Positions 24,579 to 36,589 are shown, counted from the first letter of the stretch. The stretch: 41,186 bases of DNA from Saccoglossus kowalevskii (GCF_000003605.2 NW_003156236.1:211899-253084), one strand, 5' to 3'. Notes: generated by a model not told the origin, from the sequence alone. Program-made: numbers and translations.

Positions 24579-27500
24579 ATGTTGCACTACGACGATGTTT
24601 TGCGAAATATACTGGGAGAGTTCGGCACTTACCAGAAGGCGTGTTTCATTCTTGTTGGTATAGCAGCGCCCTTGCCGTTAGCGCTTGTGACATTATCGCC
24701 AGTATTTCTATTTGCAACCACCGACTCATTGTGCAAAGTACCAGAAGCTTCTGAAATCAGTAAACAGATTTGTTTTAACAACACTATCGGTAACTGTGAC
24801 CTACTGGTGAAGAATCTCACCATTCCAAGAATCAATAAAGATATTGGATGCGGTTCGGTATCGGTATTTGATCAATGTCGTCGATATAACATATCTTATG
24901 ATGACATTGCTGCCTACCCTGAAACAAATATCGAAAGTTTTATTAACAACAATGAAACAATAAAATGTGATCATGGATGGGAGTATGACAGATCACAATA
25001 TAAATTAACAGTGTCGCATCAGGTGGGTACAGTTTTACTTCATTATGTCAAATATGCATTTCCATACAGTAGCCCTAATTGGAACTCATTGAATATGTCT
25101 TTAAGACTCCTTCATGTAAACTATTCACAATGATTGTTGTGTTTTTAATATTAAAGATGCATATTTTAGTCGTTTTTTTACTATGATTGCAGAATTAACC
25201 TACTTGAACTACACAGTGACTGGAACTTTACTAATATACCATTGTCTTTCCTTCCAAGTTTGACTTGGTTTGTGACAGGTTCTATATGAATGCTCTGCCA
25301 ACGTCTGTTTATATGTTTGGGATGCTCGCCGGCTCCATTATTTGGGGATATGTTCTTGACATGTGAGTTATAAAATGTAATCTTGAATGAGAATCGCGAT
25401 ATCATTTCAATCATTACGTTTGTTTTATTGCTACGGTGGAAGAGGAATGTTGCTGACTAGATAAACGTGGACTATACAGGTCATATTGCATATTTAAATA
25501 TCTACGTTCGTGTATTAATATATGTATTGCTGTATTTAGCATTACATATTTGCATACATTGTGTTTATGTAGATGTATGTGAAAATCAGTCTCTACAAAT
25601 ATCCAATAATATGAGGTTATTACGAGAATACCTCAAAGTATGCACGAAGACAGTACAGATGGAGCATGCGCGGCGTACTGGCTCAGTGCATACTTTGAGG
25701 AATTCTCGTAATAACCTTATTATTATACATCTTTTCCTTCCAAGCATACATCATGGGAATGCCGAAATCCAAAAAGTTTACAACAGAATCAGCGAATAAT
25801 AAAGTTATTACGAGAATACCTCAAAGTATGCACGAAGACAGTACAGATGGAGCATGCGCGGCGTACTGTCTGAGGAATTCTCGTAATAACCTTATTATTA
25901 TACATCTTTTCCTTCCAAGGATACATCATGGGAATGCCGAAATCTAAAAAGTTTACAACAGAATCAGCGAACTTCTTTGTGTGGAGTCCGGTCAAACACC
26001 GATGGCAGCCATGTTTGTTTTTATTATTAGAGGACGCTTACGCGCGTAGTCATTCCATATTTGGTATGCGCTTTTCCTTATATGGTAAAATACCCCGTAA
26101 AATACCGCAAAATTACGGCACGCTGTAACTTATGGCGTTACGGTGACAGATGTATAATAATAATACATATTATTATTCATTTTTTTTATAGGTTTGGTAG
26201 AATGACTGGTTTCATGGTTGGAAATGTCCTATTAATAATCACTGGTATCATTGGAGCATTCCCTTTTAATTACGTGATGTTCGTTGTGATGAGATTTTTT
26301 ATCCCTGTATCTCAATACGGTGTATACCTTGCTGGTTTTGTTTTAGGTGACGTTGATGTATTTTATTATTCTCCGTATAATTGTCTGGTCGCATTATGTT
26401 CACATTGACATGTCATGTTCGACATGTCTTTATTTTATAGATTATTTCTATTTGTCTTCACAGTTTGCGAGTATGTTGGACCAACAAAGCGTACATTTAC
26501 TGGAATGATGTATTCTTCATTTTTTAGTGCCGGTTACATGGTTTTAGCAGTCTATGCCTATTTTATACGAGAATGGTGGATTTTACAATTGGTGACAATT
26601 GTTCCAAATGTGATATTTTTGATTTACTATTGGTAAATTGCTTTCTAACTCCATCTCCATATTGTAGTTTATTGTATTGATACTCGCGTGTATAGTTGAA
26701 AACCAGGACCAAAATACAGTGACCGCACAAATTTTACAGTTACACTCTTAACAGCTAAAATATGATCTCAATTGCAACACCGTGCGTGAAATAAATTGTC
26801 CGATTCATTACTATTTATCAATTTACTAATATGTGATCAACTTAGTAACTATGTCAAAATCACACTCAAATCCAAATGTCCAAGACATTAAAAATAACAA
26901 TATTTTAATTTTCATCATAAATGTAGGGTTGTTCCCGAATCGCCAAGATGGTTAATATCAGTCGGGAGAACCAAGGAAGCTGAGAATATTATCTCTCGCT
27001 GTGCAAGAATTAACAAAGTCGATATTCCTAAAGATCTCTTCAAGCAGGAATGGCAAAACGAAACAAAACGTGTAAGTGGAAAATTCGATCATAGCAATAC
27101 AGTAGTATCACCAATCTTTGGATGATATTTATAGACCCATTATTTGTAAAACGATATTTATCCCAAGCAATCTGTTTATCATTCCATTTTATCGAAATGT
27201 TTAAGTTTGTTGTTATTTTTGAAACATGGTTAAATGATATTTTCTCTTTCTGTCTAACTTTAGGACAATACAGGTGACTTAAACCAGACGAAGTATGGTT
27301 GCATTACTCTAATAAGATACCCAAACTTGAGAAAGAAAACCATTATCCTATGTTACACTTGGTGAGGTTTTTTGTATTATATTACGGCAACAATTATTGT
27401 AGAATTGTTTGTTTGTTTGTTTGCGCATGTAAGGTAAAAACAAACACTATACCAAAATGTTATAAAGATTCAATGGGTTGCATAACTTGTTTTATTTATT

Positions 27501-30500
27501 CTTTTCATGATATACTATATAAGGAAATACTCCTATTTCTGTATTAATGTTTTAATAGGATCACTATTACTCTTATATATTATGGGATATCATTCGACAC
27601 GTCAAATCTGGGTGGAAATGTTTACCTTAACATGTTCATATCTGGAGTTGTAGAAATTGCTGCCTACATATTTGGTATCATCCTGATGGAAAATTCTAGA
27701 ATAGGACGTCGCTGGGCACATTGTTCAACATTGGTGTTTGCTGGTATTGCATGCATTGCCTTAGCATTCGTTCCTCCTTGTAAGTATATATAAATATATT
27801 GGCTTATTTATTTGTTTAAATATCCTCTAAACGGAGATATGATATTCACAACTGCATACAACATACTCGCATCTTAGATTCGACAATTTCTCGACAACCT
27901 TAAAACATGGAATGCCAATTGCTTGTATATGTTCCCCGACGTGAACGTGTTACTTAGTTCTAGCTTGCTTATTGCGAGCTAATGTTATCTATATTGTATT
28001 TGGGAGTCGTAATCACGAATTGTTAGAATTAATGTTAGAAATGTACGTTTTTACTTTATAGGCGGTGGTTACGTTTGGTTAGGAATAACATTGGCGATGT
28101 TGGGCAAATTTGGCATCACGTCTGCTTTTGGAATGATATACGTCTATTCTGCTGAATTATTCCCTACTCCTTTGAGGTAAGGCACTGCTTTTGATGCACT
28201 TCGTAACAATAATTTGGTTTTGTATCTTTGTTAAAATTACAGCTGTGACCGGAATTATGGCAAATAAATTTGAGATAAGCGACAAATTAAAACATTAACT
28301 TCAATGTGACCCCCCTCTTACCAATGTTATTTGTTTTAATTTTAGAAATGATATTAATAGCAATTATGACATACACACATATTTCGAAGTGACTGCATTT
28401 GCAGATGATATGACAGTCATTTAATCAACAAGGTTATCTTCTTTATTCGGCAAAGTACAAATAATAAAGACGTTTGAAATGTCTCAATTTACATATATTC
28501 ACAATTCGGTTATGATTATAAAGCAGACAATTCAAGAAGTGTATAAAATAATATACAAGTTTGAATGAGATGAGATACACAAATTGCGGGAAATTTAATT
28601 AGCAAGGGGACAGGTGAGTCAGAGTTATCTAAACTTGTATATCATGAAAAAGATAAATAGGATTAAATGGATGAAAAGCTATTCAAACCCAGATATTGAA
28701 CTTTCGTAAACAGTGTTTCTTAATAAACAACTCACACCTGTTCATAATCTCCTCTTCAACTGTAATTACAAAACAAGTATGTTTCAGGTGGGGTTGAGTG
28801 ACTTTGTCAATTAATGTTTACTATAATAGATATTTGGGAAAGAAAACAAAATCTCACGAGAGAATAGAATTGAACTTAAATTACATGCAGGGTCCATAGC
28901 GTTGGGAAAATCCTTTGAAAGTCTTTGGATTTTTTGAGGTCTGGAATGTCTTTGAGTTGTCTTTAAATTACAGGAAAAATAAAAAAATCTTCGAAAAGTC
29001 TTTAAATTTCTTCATAGTTATTAATTCATTTTAGAAAGGCCCGTTTTCTCTAGGGAACTACCATATCCTCAGAACGTTGATGAGCTTTGGTGATGATGTT
29101 GGCCTGAATTAAGGGTCAAAACGTCTTGGAAAATGCAAGAAAGTTTGGACAAAGGTCTGGAAAAGTCTTGGAAATCATTTGGCTCTTGGTGCTATGAACC
29201 CTGGCATGTATTGGAAACAACTGTACACCAACAAAAAACTACATAAAAGTGAACTAGACAGCTATGAGCATCCTAATCTTTCGTTAGTGTTGGTATACGG
29301 TAATTATGCAGAGAAGTGTTCTTTTCTTGGGGCTAATCCTTAACGTTAAAATTGGGATTACACTTTAAAAAATTGGCTCTTATAACTCCTATCTCATATG
29401 TCAATTAAATCTAACATGATAACTACAGAATTATACTTGGTTTTGTAAGATTTTTATACTTGAACTAAACAGAACTTGTAATCTCTCATAAAATTTACAA
29501 TGTACTTATCAAGAACTATGGGAATGAACAGAATAAAAATTCTTTAAAAACCTAAAAATCTTCTCCAACAGGAAACTGAGAGGGCTCAATTAACTGTTCG
29601 GACAACTCAAAATAACCTATGGAAATAAAAAGATGATATTCCAAATATATGAATTAATTTCTGAAGAAAAAAATATATGCATTCTAGAACACAAAACAGA
29701 GAATCACAATATTCAATTTGAAAGAAAGCAACATAAGTGATCTTTTCGTCGTAAAGTTTGATATATTCGAAAATAATGTTAACAAATAAAAAAAAATACC
29801 AAGACACATTCATAACTAGTACCATACAGTCTTTGAGACAACCAATGATTTGCATAGTTTTAAAAGACTCATTATTCCTCGTATCTCGTGTGTATGTCAA
29901 ATATTCATATTTTTTCCAGAGTTGGATTCGGCACTTTTGGAATTAGGGCAAACTAGATGTACACTTGCAATTATTTGAAACTAAATACAAGCCAACACTT
30001 TGTGATTTTCGTATTTCAGCGTCACACTTTTTATGTTGACAAGTCTCAAGTTGTGTATCTGCAGATGACAATTGATTGTAATAATAGCAATATAAAAACA
30101 ATTGATATTTATAATAACGTGTCTCATATTGACGTTCCCAGATCAGTCGGCGTAGGAACGTGTTCCATGTGCGCACGTATTGGTGGTATTTTGGCACCTC
30201 AATTGCTTTTAATGGGTGAAGTGTGGAAACAACTTCCTCCCTTGGTATTCGGCATCACCTCAATTGTAGCAGGTATATTAATTGTATTCTTACCAGAAAC
30301 ACGGGGAGTAGAATTACCGGAAAGTATAGAAGAAGCCGAACAGTTTGGAAAGTAAGTACATATTTGTTTAAAACTTCTTTTCCTCCCACTATCATTTCCG
30401 CTCTTTATAACACCTACCTTTTATTCGTTTTCAATTACATAATTTTGATCTTATGCATGTATGGGCCTTTGTGCACAATAAAGAAATATATTATGGCAAA

Positions 30501-31793
30501 TAATCTGCTGCGATGACGTCATACTTATGGCGTTATGGTGACAGATGTATAATACTACCGGATAATGCTGTATATTATTAATATTAATATATTATTCTCA
30601 CACCAACACTAACAGAATTTACCATATCGGTATTTTATGTATAACCTTTTATTACTGACTAGTCAATAGTGAAAATCCAGTGACCTGTGCACGAGTAGTT
30701 ATTTATAAAACATGTCGTCTGCAAGAGACTCCAACATTCGATTCATGTTTTGTATATTTACTCTGATTTACTCAATATAATAATTGTATCCTCGGGGGCG
30801 GAGCTACGTCACAGACGTTCTACGTTGCTAAGACGCGCGCCACTGTACCACGTATTTCTATGGGCTTTGTGCGCGCTGCTGTGGAACGCCGGTGGAGCCG
30901 GTGAAAACTCGAGAAAACAACACAAACTCAACTTTGAAGTAATCCTGAACAACCAAATTTATATATGTTACACACGTAGGACTAATCTTGTTACACTGTT
31001 CAGGGGAGTCTCAACAAACATCCCAAAGTACCGTTTTCTGCGAGTTTTTGGTCTTTGTTTTCACCGCGAGGGTTGCCAGGCGGTAGAAATTGCCCGGATG
31101 TCCGCCCCCGAGGATAGAGTTTTCTTAGTATTGATCAATATTGTAATGAAATTTATTCGGGGCTCCGCTACAAAAAGAACGTTACCCGGCCTAGTAATTT
31201 AGGAGCGATAAACGACAGCACTTTCTACTGTGTCACACGGTGATTTAGCAGACACACAGAACGACAGTTTTCTCAGGGGGATCCTATTACAGTCTCGGTT
31301 CAACCACTTCACGATGTTATCGAAATAAAACGATTCACACACGGATTTTGGATAAAAACAGAGTAGTTATATTCTCCATGAACCATCACATCAACGCCAT
31401 GCTTATCGAACAGAATTACAGAAAGTGTGCATGTCAATCACAAATAGTCATGTGATATTATATACTCAATATATAGGCTAAAGGTCTACCTAGGTTAACA
31501 AATATCCTAGTTCAATAATGCAATAAAGCACAGGTTTCCATTACAATATCTTGTTTTAATGATCCTCAGATGAAATGTATCGATGTAAAAATCATTGGAC
31601 AATGTGATAATGACAGTAACATGATAAGATACATCGGTTCTTGCACGAATAATATTGAAATGTCTGATTATATCTTATTTGATTTGATTACAGCAAGTAT
31701 GGAATTATTCAGAATAATGATCCACGCAAGCAAAATAAGGGGGTGAATATTGTTGCGAACGAGGACAATTCCGTGGAATTAAATGTTTTGTAA
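24579..31793 (+). CDS. SLC22-type organic ion transporter (MFS), ten coding exons, intact
   Basis: Predicted 586-aa, 12-TM plasma-membrane carrier for organic ions. Exons: 24579-25022, 25259-25362, 26192-26346, 26464-26632, 26927-27071, 27264-27361, 27559-27779, 28062-28176, 30142-30351, 31694-31793. All junctions are GT/AG and phases agree. Seen: start [22 protein letters not shown]1 about 21-46; large extracellular loop 47-148 with several N-x-S/T sites; WEYDRSQY before TM2; [58 protein letters not shown] near the C terminus. The first MFS motif, usually D-R-x-G-R-R, reads D182-M-F-G-R-M187, losing two basic residues. In TM11, SMCARIGG puts Arg496 where rat OCT1 has Asp475, as in anion-type members. 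Length is normal for SLC22. Substrate unknown; the anion-like hint is an inference. Confidence 0.93.
25615..25975. repeat. Tandemly duplicated hairpin element in SLC22 intron 2
   Basis: Unit 1 holds 31-base inverted arms (25615-25645 and 25686-25716, 30/31 matched), starting GGTTATTACGAGAAT, around a 40-base loop with inner CAGTAC/GTACTG pairing. Unit 2, about 188 bases later, repeats the unit nearly exactly but has lost about 12 bases of its right arm (25871-25890 remains). Flanking TTATTATTATACATCTTTTC is duplicated as well. Confidence 0.85.
28882..29210. mobile_element. MITE-like element in SLC22 intron 8
   Basis: Imperfect inverted ends: TACATGCAGGGTCCATAGC at left, and read on the other strand TACATGCCAGGGTTCATAGC at right. 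The interior has repeated TCTTTGGA / AAAGTCTTGGA words in both orientations. The CAGGGTTCATAGC terminus resembles that of hAT-type MITEs. An 8-bp direct target duplication is not evident. Confidence 0.55.
30789..31114. mobile_element. TA-flanked MITE in SLC22 intron 9
   Basis: Perfect inverted termini TCCTCGGGGGCGGA at left (30789-30802) and TCCGCCCCCGAGGA at right (31101-31114), flanked by TA on both sides. This fits a Tc1/mariner-type non-autonomous element. It is distinctly GC-richer than the intron and explains a 150-codon chance ORF there (30750-31202). Confidence 0.8.
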
Positions 31794-32250
31794 CACACCG
31801 TATTGCATCAACAATATTTAAATGAGTTTTTAATGAGCTGTTGATCGTATAACATTGCATATCACTATTATCGATTATTTTCTTAATTTAACTAGGGTAT
31901 ATTTTATAAGAATTTTGTTTTATCACAATAGTCTACAGAATGCTTCTGTGCCGATCGCTATTTTGGGTGATTTGGGTGTCTGGTGTTTTTTATCAACGCA
32001 GATGAATGATGATTTACATAGTAGATATGTTTAACGGGTAAATAAATTAGATGCATGCATTGTTTCAATACATAATTGCGGACATATACTGCTTTGGATA
32101 TTTTTACATATTACGTAATAAGCATTTGTTTAGAAATAACAATTGAGTTGCATCATGCATAATGTACAGCTACTTGAACAATTCGCAATTTTGGGGATAT
32201 ACAGAATTTGTAATTTGAAATTATATATAAGTAAATATCCAAAATTACAT
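31794..32250. terminator. 3' flank of the SLC22 gene with a candidate poly(A) signal
   Basis: AATAAA at 32041-32046 lies about 250 bases after the TAA stop. No other gene is seen in this AT-rich stretch. Confidence 0.35.
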
Positions 32251-32335
32251 GTCACCTAGATTCGAACCAATGATCTTACGTACACAAGACTATTATGCTA
32301 ACCACCAACCAGTCGACTCGACCGGACTCGACAGC
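32251..32335 (-). repeat. tRNA-like SINE head or tRNA pseudogene
   Basis: On the - strand an A-box-like TGGTTGGTGGTTAGCATA is followed about 30 bases later by a B-box-like GGTTCGAATCT. The T arm pairs partly, while the D arm and acceptor stem do not fold cleanly. This fits a tRNA-derived SINE promoter or a dead tRNA rather than a working tRNA. Confidence 0.4.
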
Positions 32336-33120
32336 AGATAACTAGGGTTATGAATAAGGCTTCCGCAATTACCAAAGTGTGAAATCGTTCAGGTATTCGC
32401 GATTTCTCCCATGCTCGCCACCAACGACCAGCCAATATCAAGCGTGATTGCGACAACCACTGATTTGTATATTAGTCTAATGGAGGGGATTTACAGGACG
32501 TAGAATGCACTCGTAATTGGAAATTATATAGATATATAAATCTTAACATAAATCATGAAAATTACGCATTAAAGAACATTATCATCAAGCGTGTTTAATT
32601 AATGAAAATGGTTTAGTGTCTACAAATACTTAATTTTACTTACTTTTTTAAGAAGACTGGTGTTGAAGATGACTGGATTTATTCATTGACAATAGTTTAT
32701 TCCTTGTTACGTAAGGAGCAACATTTCCACATAAATTAGTTAAAACAAATGGTAGATATAGTGATTATATTCCAATGCTATATCCAGTTGAACTTGAGAT
32801 TAAGAAGACTACAGAATGTGCTTTTATTAATAATACTAAGATCTTTGTCTTGAACTTGGCTTCAACGGCCAGCCCAATCTGATTAAAATCTGATGTATTG
32901 CATGGCGTGGATTTGATTTTATATATTTTATTTTATTTTTATTATATATTTTTATTATTTTGTAATTGCTTTTATTATTATAACGTATTCTTATTTTGTA
33001 TTACTTTAACTATCGCCACATGCTTTCGCGATTACCAAAACTCTTAAAAAATGTCTAACAAATAAATAATAAATTAAGATAAAAGAAAATGTACAATACA
33101 AATAATTAAATCATATTTTA
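32336..33120. repeat. Intergenic DNA with second dispersed-repeat copy (about 32920-33115)
   Basis: Contains AACTATCGCCACATGCTTTCGC and A-rich downstream words shared with 11890-12062. No coding region recognised. Confidence 0.45.
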
Positions 33121-33132
33121 ATACGATTGGCG

Positions 33133-33803
33133 CTAACCTTTTACCATGCCATGCATAAGAAGAGATGATTTTAATTTTACTGCAGGTTTCAAACCGAAAT
33201 AATTTGATTGTGAATACATATTGCATGAGTGTCTCTTTTTTAAAACAGTATACATCACAAATTCTTGTGAATCGCTAAATCCATCTGTCATATCGTTGTC
33301 ATGGTACTTAATGATTGTTGGGACGTGACATTGAGATTTAATAGTGAAATCATAGTCAGCTCCAGGGTGGCTGATTAGTGATTTTCTTGTGAAGGATACC
33401 AACACGGGATTTACAGACGCGGGATTTACACACAAACGTTCTGCGCTGAAGAACCGGCGAGTCACATGTTAACCTATTTTTAGTTTCGCTATGCGAACCG
33501 GTTTGTGCCAGTGTCAGTGACCATAGAAGATAAATGACCTAATTTCTTTAAACATTGTTATCACGATTTGTGGGCGGTATTTTTTCCCTTAGGAGACCAC
33601 CTTCTATTTTCCTTATAGTGTACCTGCATGTTGTCCTGGTTGGTAGAGTGCAATGAAAATCGCCCAGTTTTAAACGCAGTCAGCTTCGAGTAATGCATCC
33701 CACGATCTTCTCCATAGTTACGCATACTCTCTGTCATCACTTTATTCAGTCCAGAGGTCAGACGCTGTCCGCGTAGGCTAAAATTTTCAACATAGTTCGT
33801 CAA
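33133..33803 (-). other. Two coding-like open frames of unknown identity
   Basis: Two - strand frames, 33803-33561 (80 codons, MTNYVENFSLRGQRLTSGL start) and 33465-33133 (110 codons), have balanced amino-acid composition unlike the leucine/phenylalanine/lysine-heavy chance ORFs nearby. The first contains a possible donor, CAG before GTACAC near 33626. The second has a possible acceptor, TTCTTCAG near 33447. They could be exons or remnants of one gene. I do not recognise the protein family, and chance is still possible. Confidence 0.2.
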
Positions 33804-35263
33804 ATCTAATTTAAATGTGTATCAAAGTTGATGTTGATGATTGGCCGAGTTTAATTTACCAAATAGAATAGGAAGTGCACCACTATTTAAATTGATTTGT
33901 TTCGGTCAATCACACAACACGCGTAATTTTGACTTCAGAATTATCATTTTCTTCACATTCAAACATATATAATATGAGTCTCTGCTAATCCCTGAAACTA
34001 ATGTATTTTCAAAGACATCATATTAAAAAAGTAATAGTTGATTTCTTTCAATGGCAGACAAGTTTAAACTTTAAATCGAGTGAAAACAATTTCCCGCGTT
34101 CGAAGAATACATGATTATGAGAACTGTTATGTTAATGCAAACACCTCGGACAAATATATTGTATTTACATTGAGCTATACAACACGTTCTGCAATTAATC
34201 CCAATGAATTCAGATATAATGTTTGTATAACATATGTGTCCATGCTACAAATAAATGTAGCAATTGCAGGTGTGTATACCAATATTTGATATAGAATGGC
34301 CAGTAAATATGGCCGTTGGGTATGTCCATCCAACAAATCGTAAGAATTATGACACTAACGTTCTTTGACTTACAGATGAATTATCAATCTGGATATGTAT
34401 TTAGTATATATATGACTGAACAATGTTAAAAATAAGAAAAAGACATCAATTAACGAATATTAAAATATGAATATTAAAGAATACTATAAGGTAAAATGAA
34501 GTAATTTACTAGTAAATCACTATGTGACAATTTACGACGAACCATATACTGCTCGCTCATGTGTTGCTTAAACGAATCAAATTACATCATGAATAATTAA
34601 CAGCATTACGTAATGCGTCATTCGAAAACCCGGATTCAACATACTCATCTAAACACCACTCATGCAAATGACCTTGAGTGATTACATAATGGGAAATATA
34701 TTTCATTCGACACTACGACCTTGTTTCTGTCAAGTTAGTTTCAGTGATAAAATATTTCTGATTTATTGCCAACAGATTTTATCACTTCTTATGGTGATGA
34801 CAATAATTATAATAACTCTAAATTATAGGAGAAAGCATTCTAGTCTTCGGTGGAACATGCGACTTAATTGTATAAACCGATTGACCCGAATACTGACCCC
34901 TGAACATTATGTTCTTAGGTTAAAGAATGCAGGTCTCAAATAACAGTACACATTCTATATGACGTAGTGTTATCCGGTATATGACATAGCTAATTATAAA
35001 ATTTAAAAGTTTAATACGCTTGATTGTATTACAACATTTGCTCTCTTTCCCATGATTCTAAATTCAGAAATGTATTATTAATTTCAAGTTTTCTTTTTTT
35101 CATTGTAATATTGTGTGTATTTGAAATTTATATATGTCGAGTAGATTATTGTCGATGCGTCATGAGGTCACAACACTGTAACAAGTCTATTTTGAGAACG
35201 CGGAAACAAGTTGGGGTATTCATTTTACAGCGGATACGTTGAAGAGGCGTCCATTGAGCCATT
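33804..35263. other. AT-rich 5' flank of receptor 3, no gene recognised
   Basis: Short frames at 34080-34289, 34662-34943 and 35024-35242 have low-complexity composition and no recognisable domain. No RNA gene seen. Confidence 0.4.
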
Positions 35264-36269
35264 ATGCCTCGTCTGATTGGGATACAGTTGATCGGATTCA
35301 CAGTACTTCTGCAGTCATTACGCAGTACGACGGGTGATTGTGTTGAAGCCACCAATGTAACCTGCCTCGCCGCGTGCCGTTGTGAGTTCTGCATTATTTC
35401 CAGAGAGTCGTGGGGAAACTTGAAACTAACATGTAAAGCAGAGTCTGGCATTGAATTAGAGAAGGTGATAAAACAGGTGCCTTCGGAGACGGTTTTGTTA
35501 CACCTAGAAAGGAACAAACTCTCTAAGATTGACGGAGGCACGTTCAGACATTTGAAAAAACTGGAAAGACTGTACATTGCTAACAACAAACTGGACGGTA
35601 TGCATATCGACGACTTGGCATTTGACGGACTAGAAAATCTGCAGCATTTGGATTTGTCGTCTAACTCACGGCCCGGTATAACAGTCGGTAACAGCGAGTG
35701 GTTTAAACCTTTAAAACAACTGCGCATTTATCAATGCGAGAGTTGAATCTGCACGTGATACCCGCTGACATGTTCACCAACAATGTTGAACTGGAGAACT
35801 TGTTACTATACGCGAATTTCTTGAGAGATATACCAGCAAATCTATTCTCAACAAATACGAAATTACGAAGAGTTTTAATCCAGTCAAATAATTTGAAAAC
35901 TCTGCCAAATAATATGCTGAACAAGTCACCGAATATCGAAGTATTGAGTATAGCGAATAACAAATTTGAGGTGATTTTGCCGAGTTTTGGAATTCAACAC
36001 CTTGAAAACCTCAACACGTTGCTTGTCTCTGATAATCCGTTCCAGTGTGGGTGTGATCTAGTTTGGTTCAGAAATTGGCTGAATTCAACAGATGTCTCGG
36101 TCGACACTGCAGCGACATTTTGCTCATCTGGCAATCCTGTTATGCTGTTCAATCCCAAGGAGCTGAGATGCAAATTTCCGATAGTCATGGTTGTATCACT
36201 CACTGTATGTGGTGTTGTAGCCGTCGTTGCGTTAATCACGGCGGCAGTCACAAACCGTTGGAGAATAAG
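35264..36269 (+). pseudogene. Toll-like receptor ectodomain exon, third copy, frameshifted, TIR exon not found
   Basis: Homologous to exon 1 of the receptor at 487. Signal peptide about 1-23; LRRNT (VTCLAACRCEFC); LRRs with LYIANNKLDGM and LQHLDLSSNSRPGI; then a frameshift at 35744-35746, where the frame ends in TGA. The frame resumes with NLHVIPADMF, further LRRs, LRRCT (NPFQCGCDLVWFRNW to C) and a TM near the end. Alignment to the two paralogues suggests one base is missing in a cysteine codon of the C-N-L core. The exon closes N-R-W-R-I before AG/GTAAGA at 36269, the same phase-2 donor as its paralogues. No TIR coding sequence follows up to 41186, although the paralogous introns are only 332 and 646 bases. 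Either the gene is broken or its TIR exon lies beyond the window. Confidence 0.85.
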
Positions 36270-36589
36270 GTAAGAACAGTTGCAATTAACCCCGCTTTGT
36301 GTATGGCATTCGCGCTATTTTAAGCGGCCTTGTCAAGCGGCTGTGTTTATTTCAAGTCTTTCAAACTTAATGTAAACACAAAGCAAGTATTTCCAGTACA
36401 AGCATGTAAGGATTTCTGGTATTTAGGTATTTCTGGTGTATTGATAAACACAATAAATAATACTTTTATTATATTATTTTATATAATGTATTGTTCCATG
36501 CTAATTGTATTGATGAACTGACTTAAATTTCTTCGTCGTTGGTAATTAAATTCAACATGTTTGTGACGTCAGAGATTCATTGTAATTGT
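36270..36589. other. Start of the receptor 3 intron, nothing recognised
   Basis: AT-rich; no acceptor followed by TIR-like coding sequence could be found. Confidence 0.4.

Noticed and set aside
25023..25133. Reading the transporter's first exon through to the TGA at 25131
   Set aside because: The CAG/GTGGGT donor at 25022 joins in phase to F-D-L-V-C-D-R at 25259, the expected SLC22 continuation. The read-through residues match nothing.
29607..30197. ORFs on both strands around intron 8 / exon 9
   Set aside because: Only the part from 30142 onward matches SLC22 (R-S-V-G-V-G-T). The upstream extension and - strand frames are shadows in AT-rich intron.
30750..31202. 150-codon open frame in SLC22 intron 9
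   Set aside because: It spans a GC-richer MITE with perfect inverted ends (30789-31114). No domain is visible and the frame is explained by composition.
32251..32335. Functional tRNA gene on the - strand
   Set aside because: The B box is good, but the D arm and acceptor stem do not pair and the anticodon loop has a wrong size. A SINE head or pseudogene fits better.
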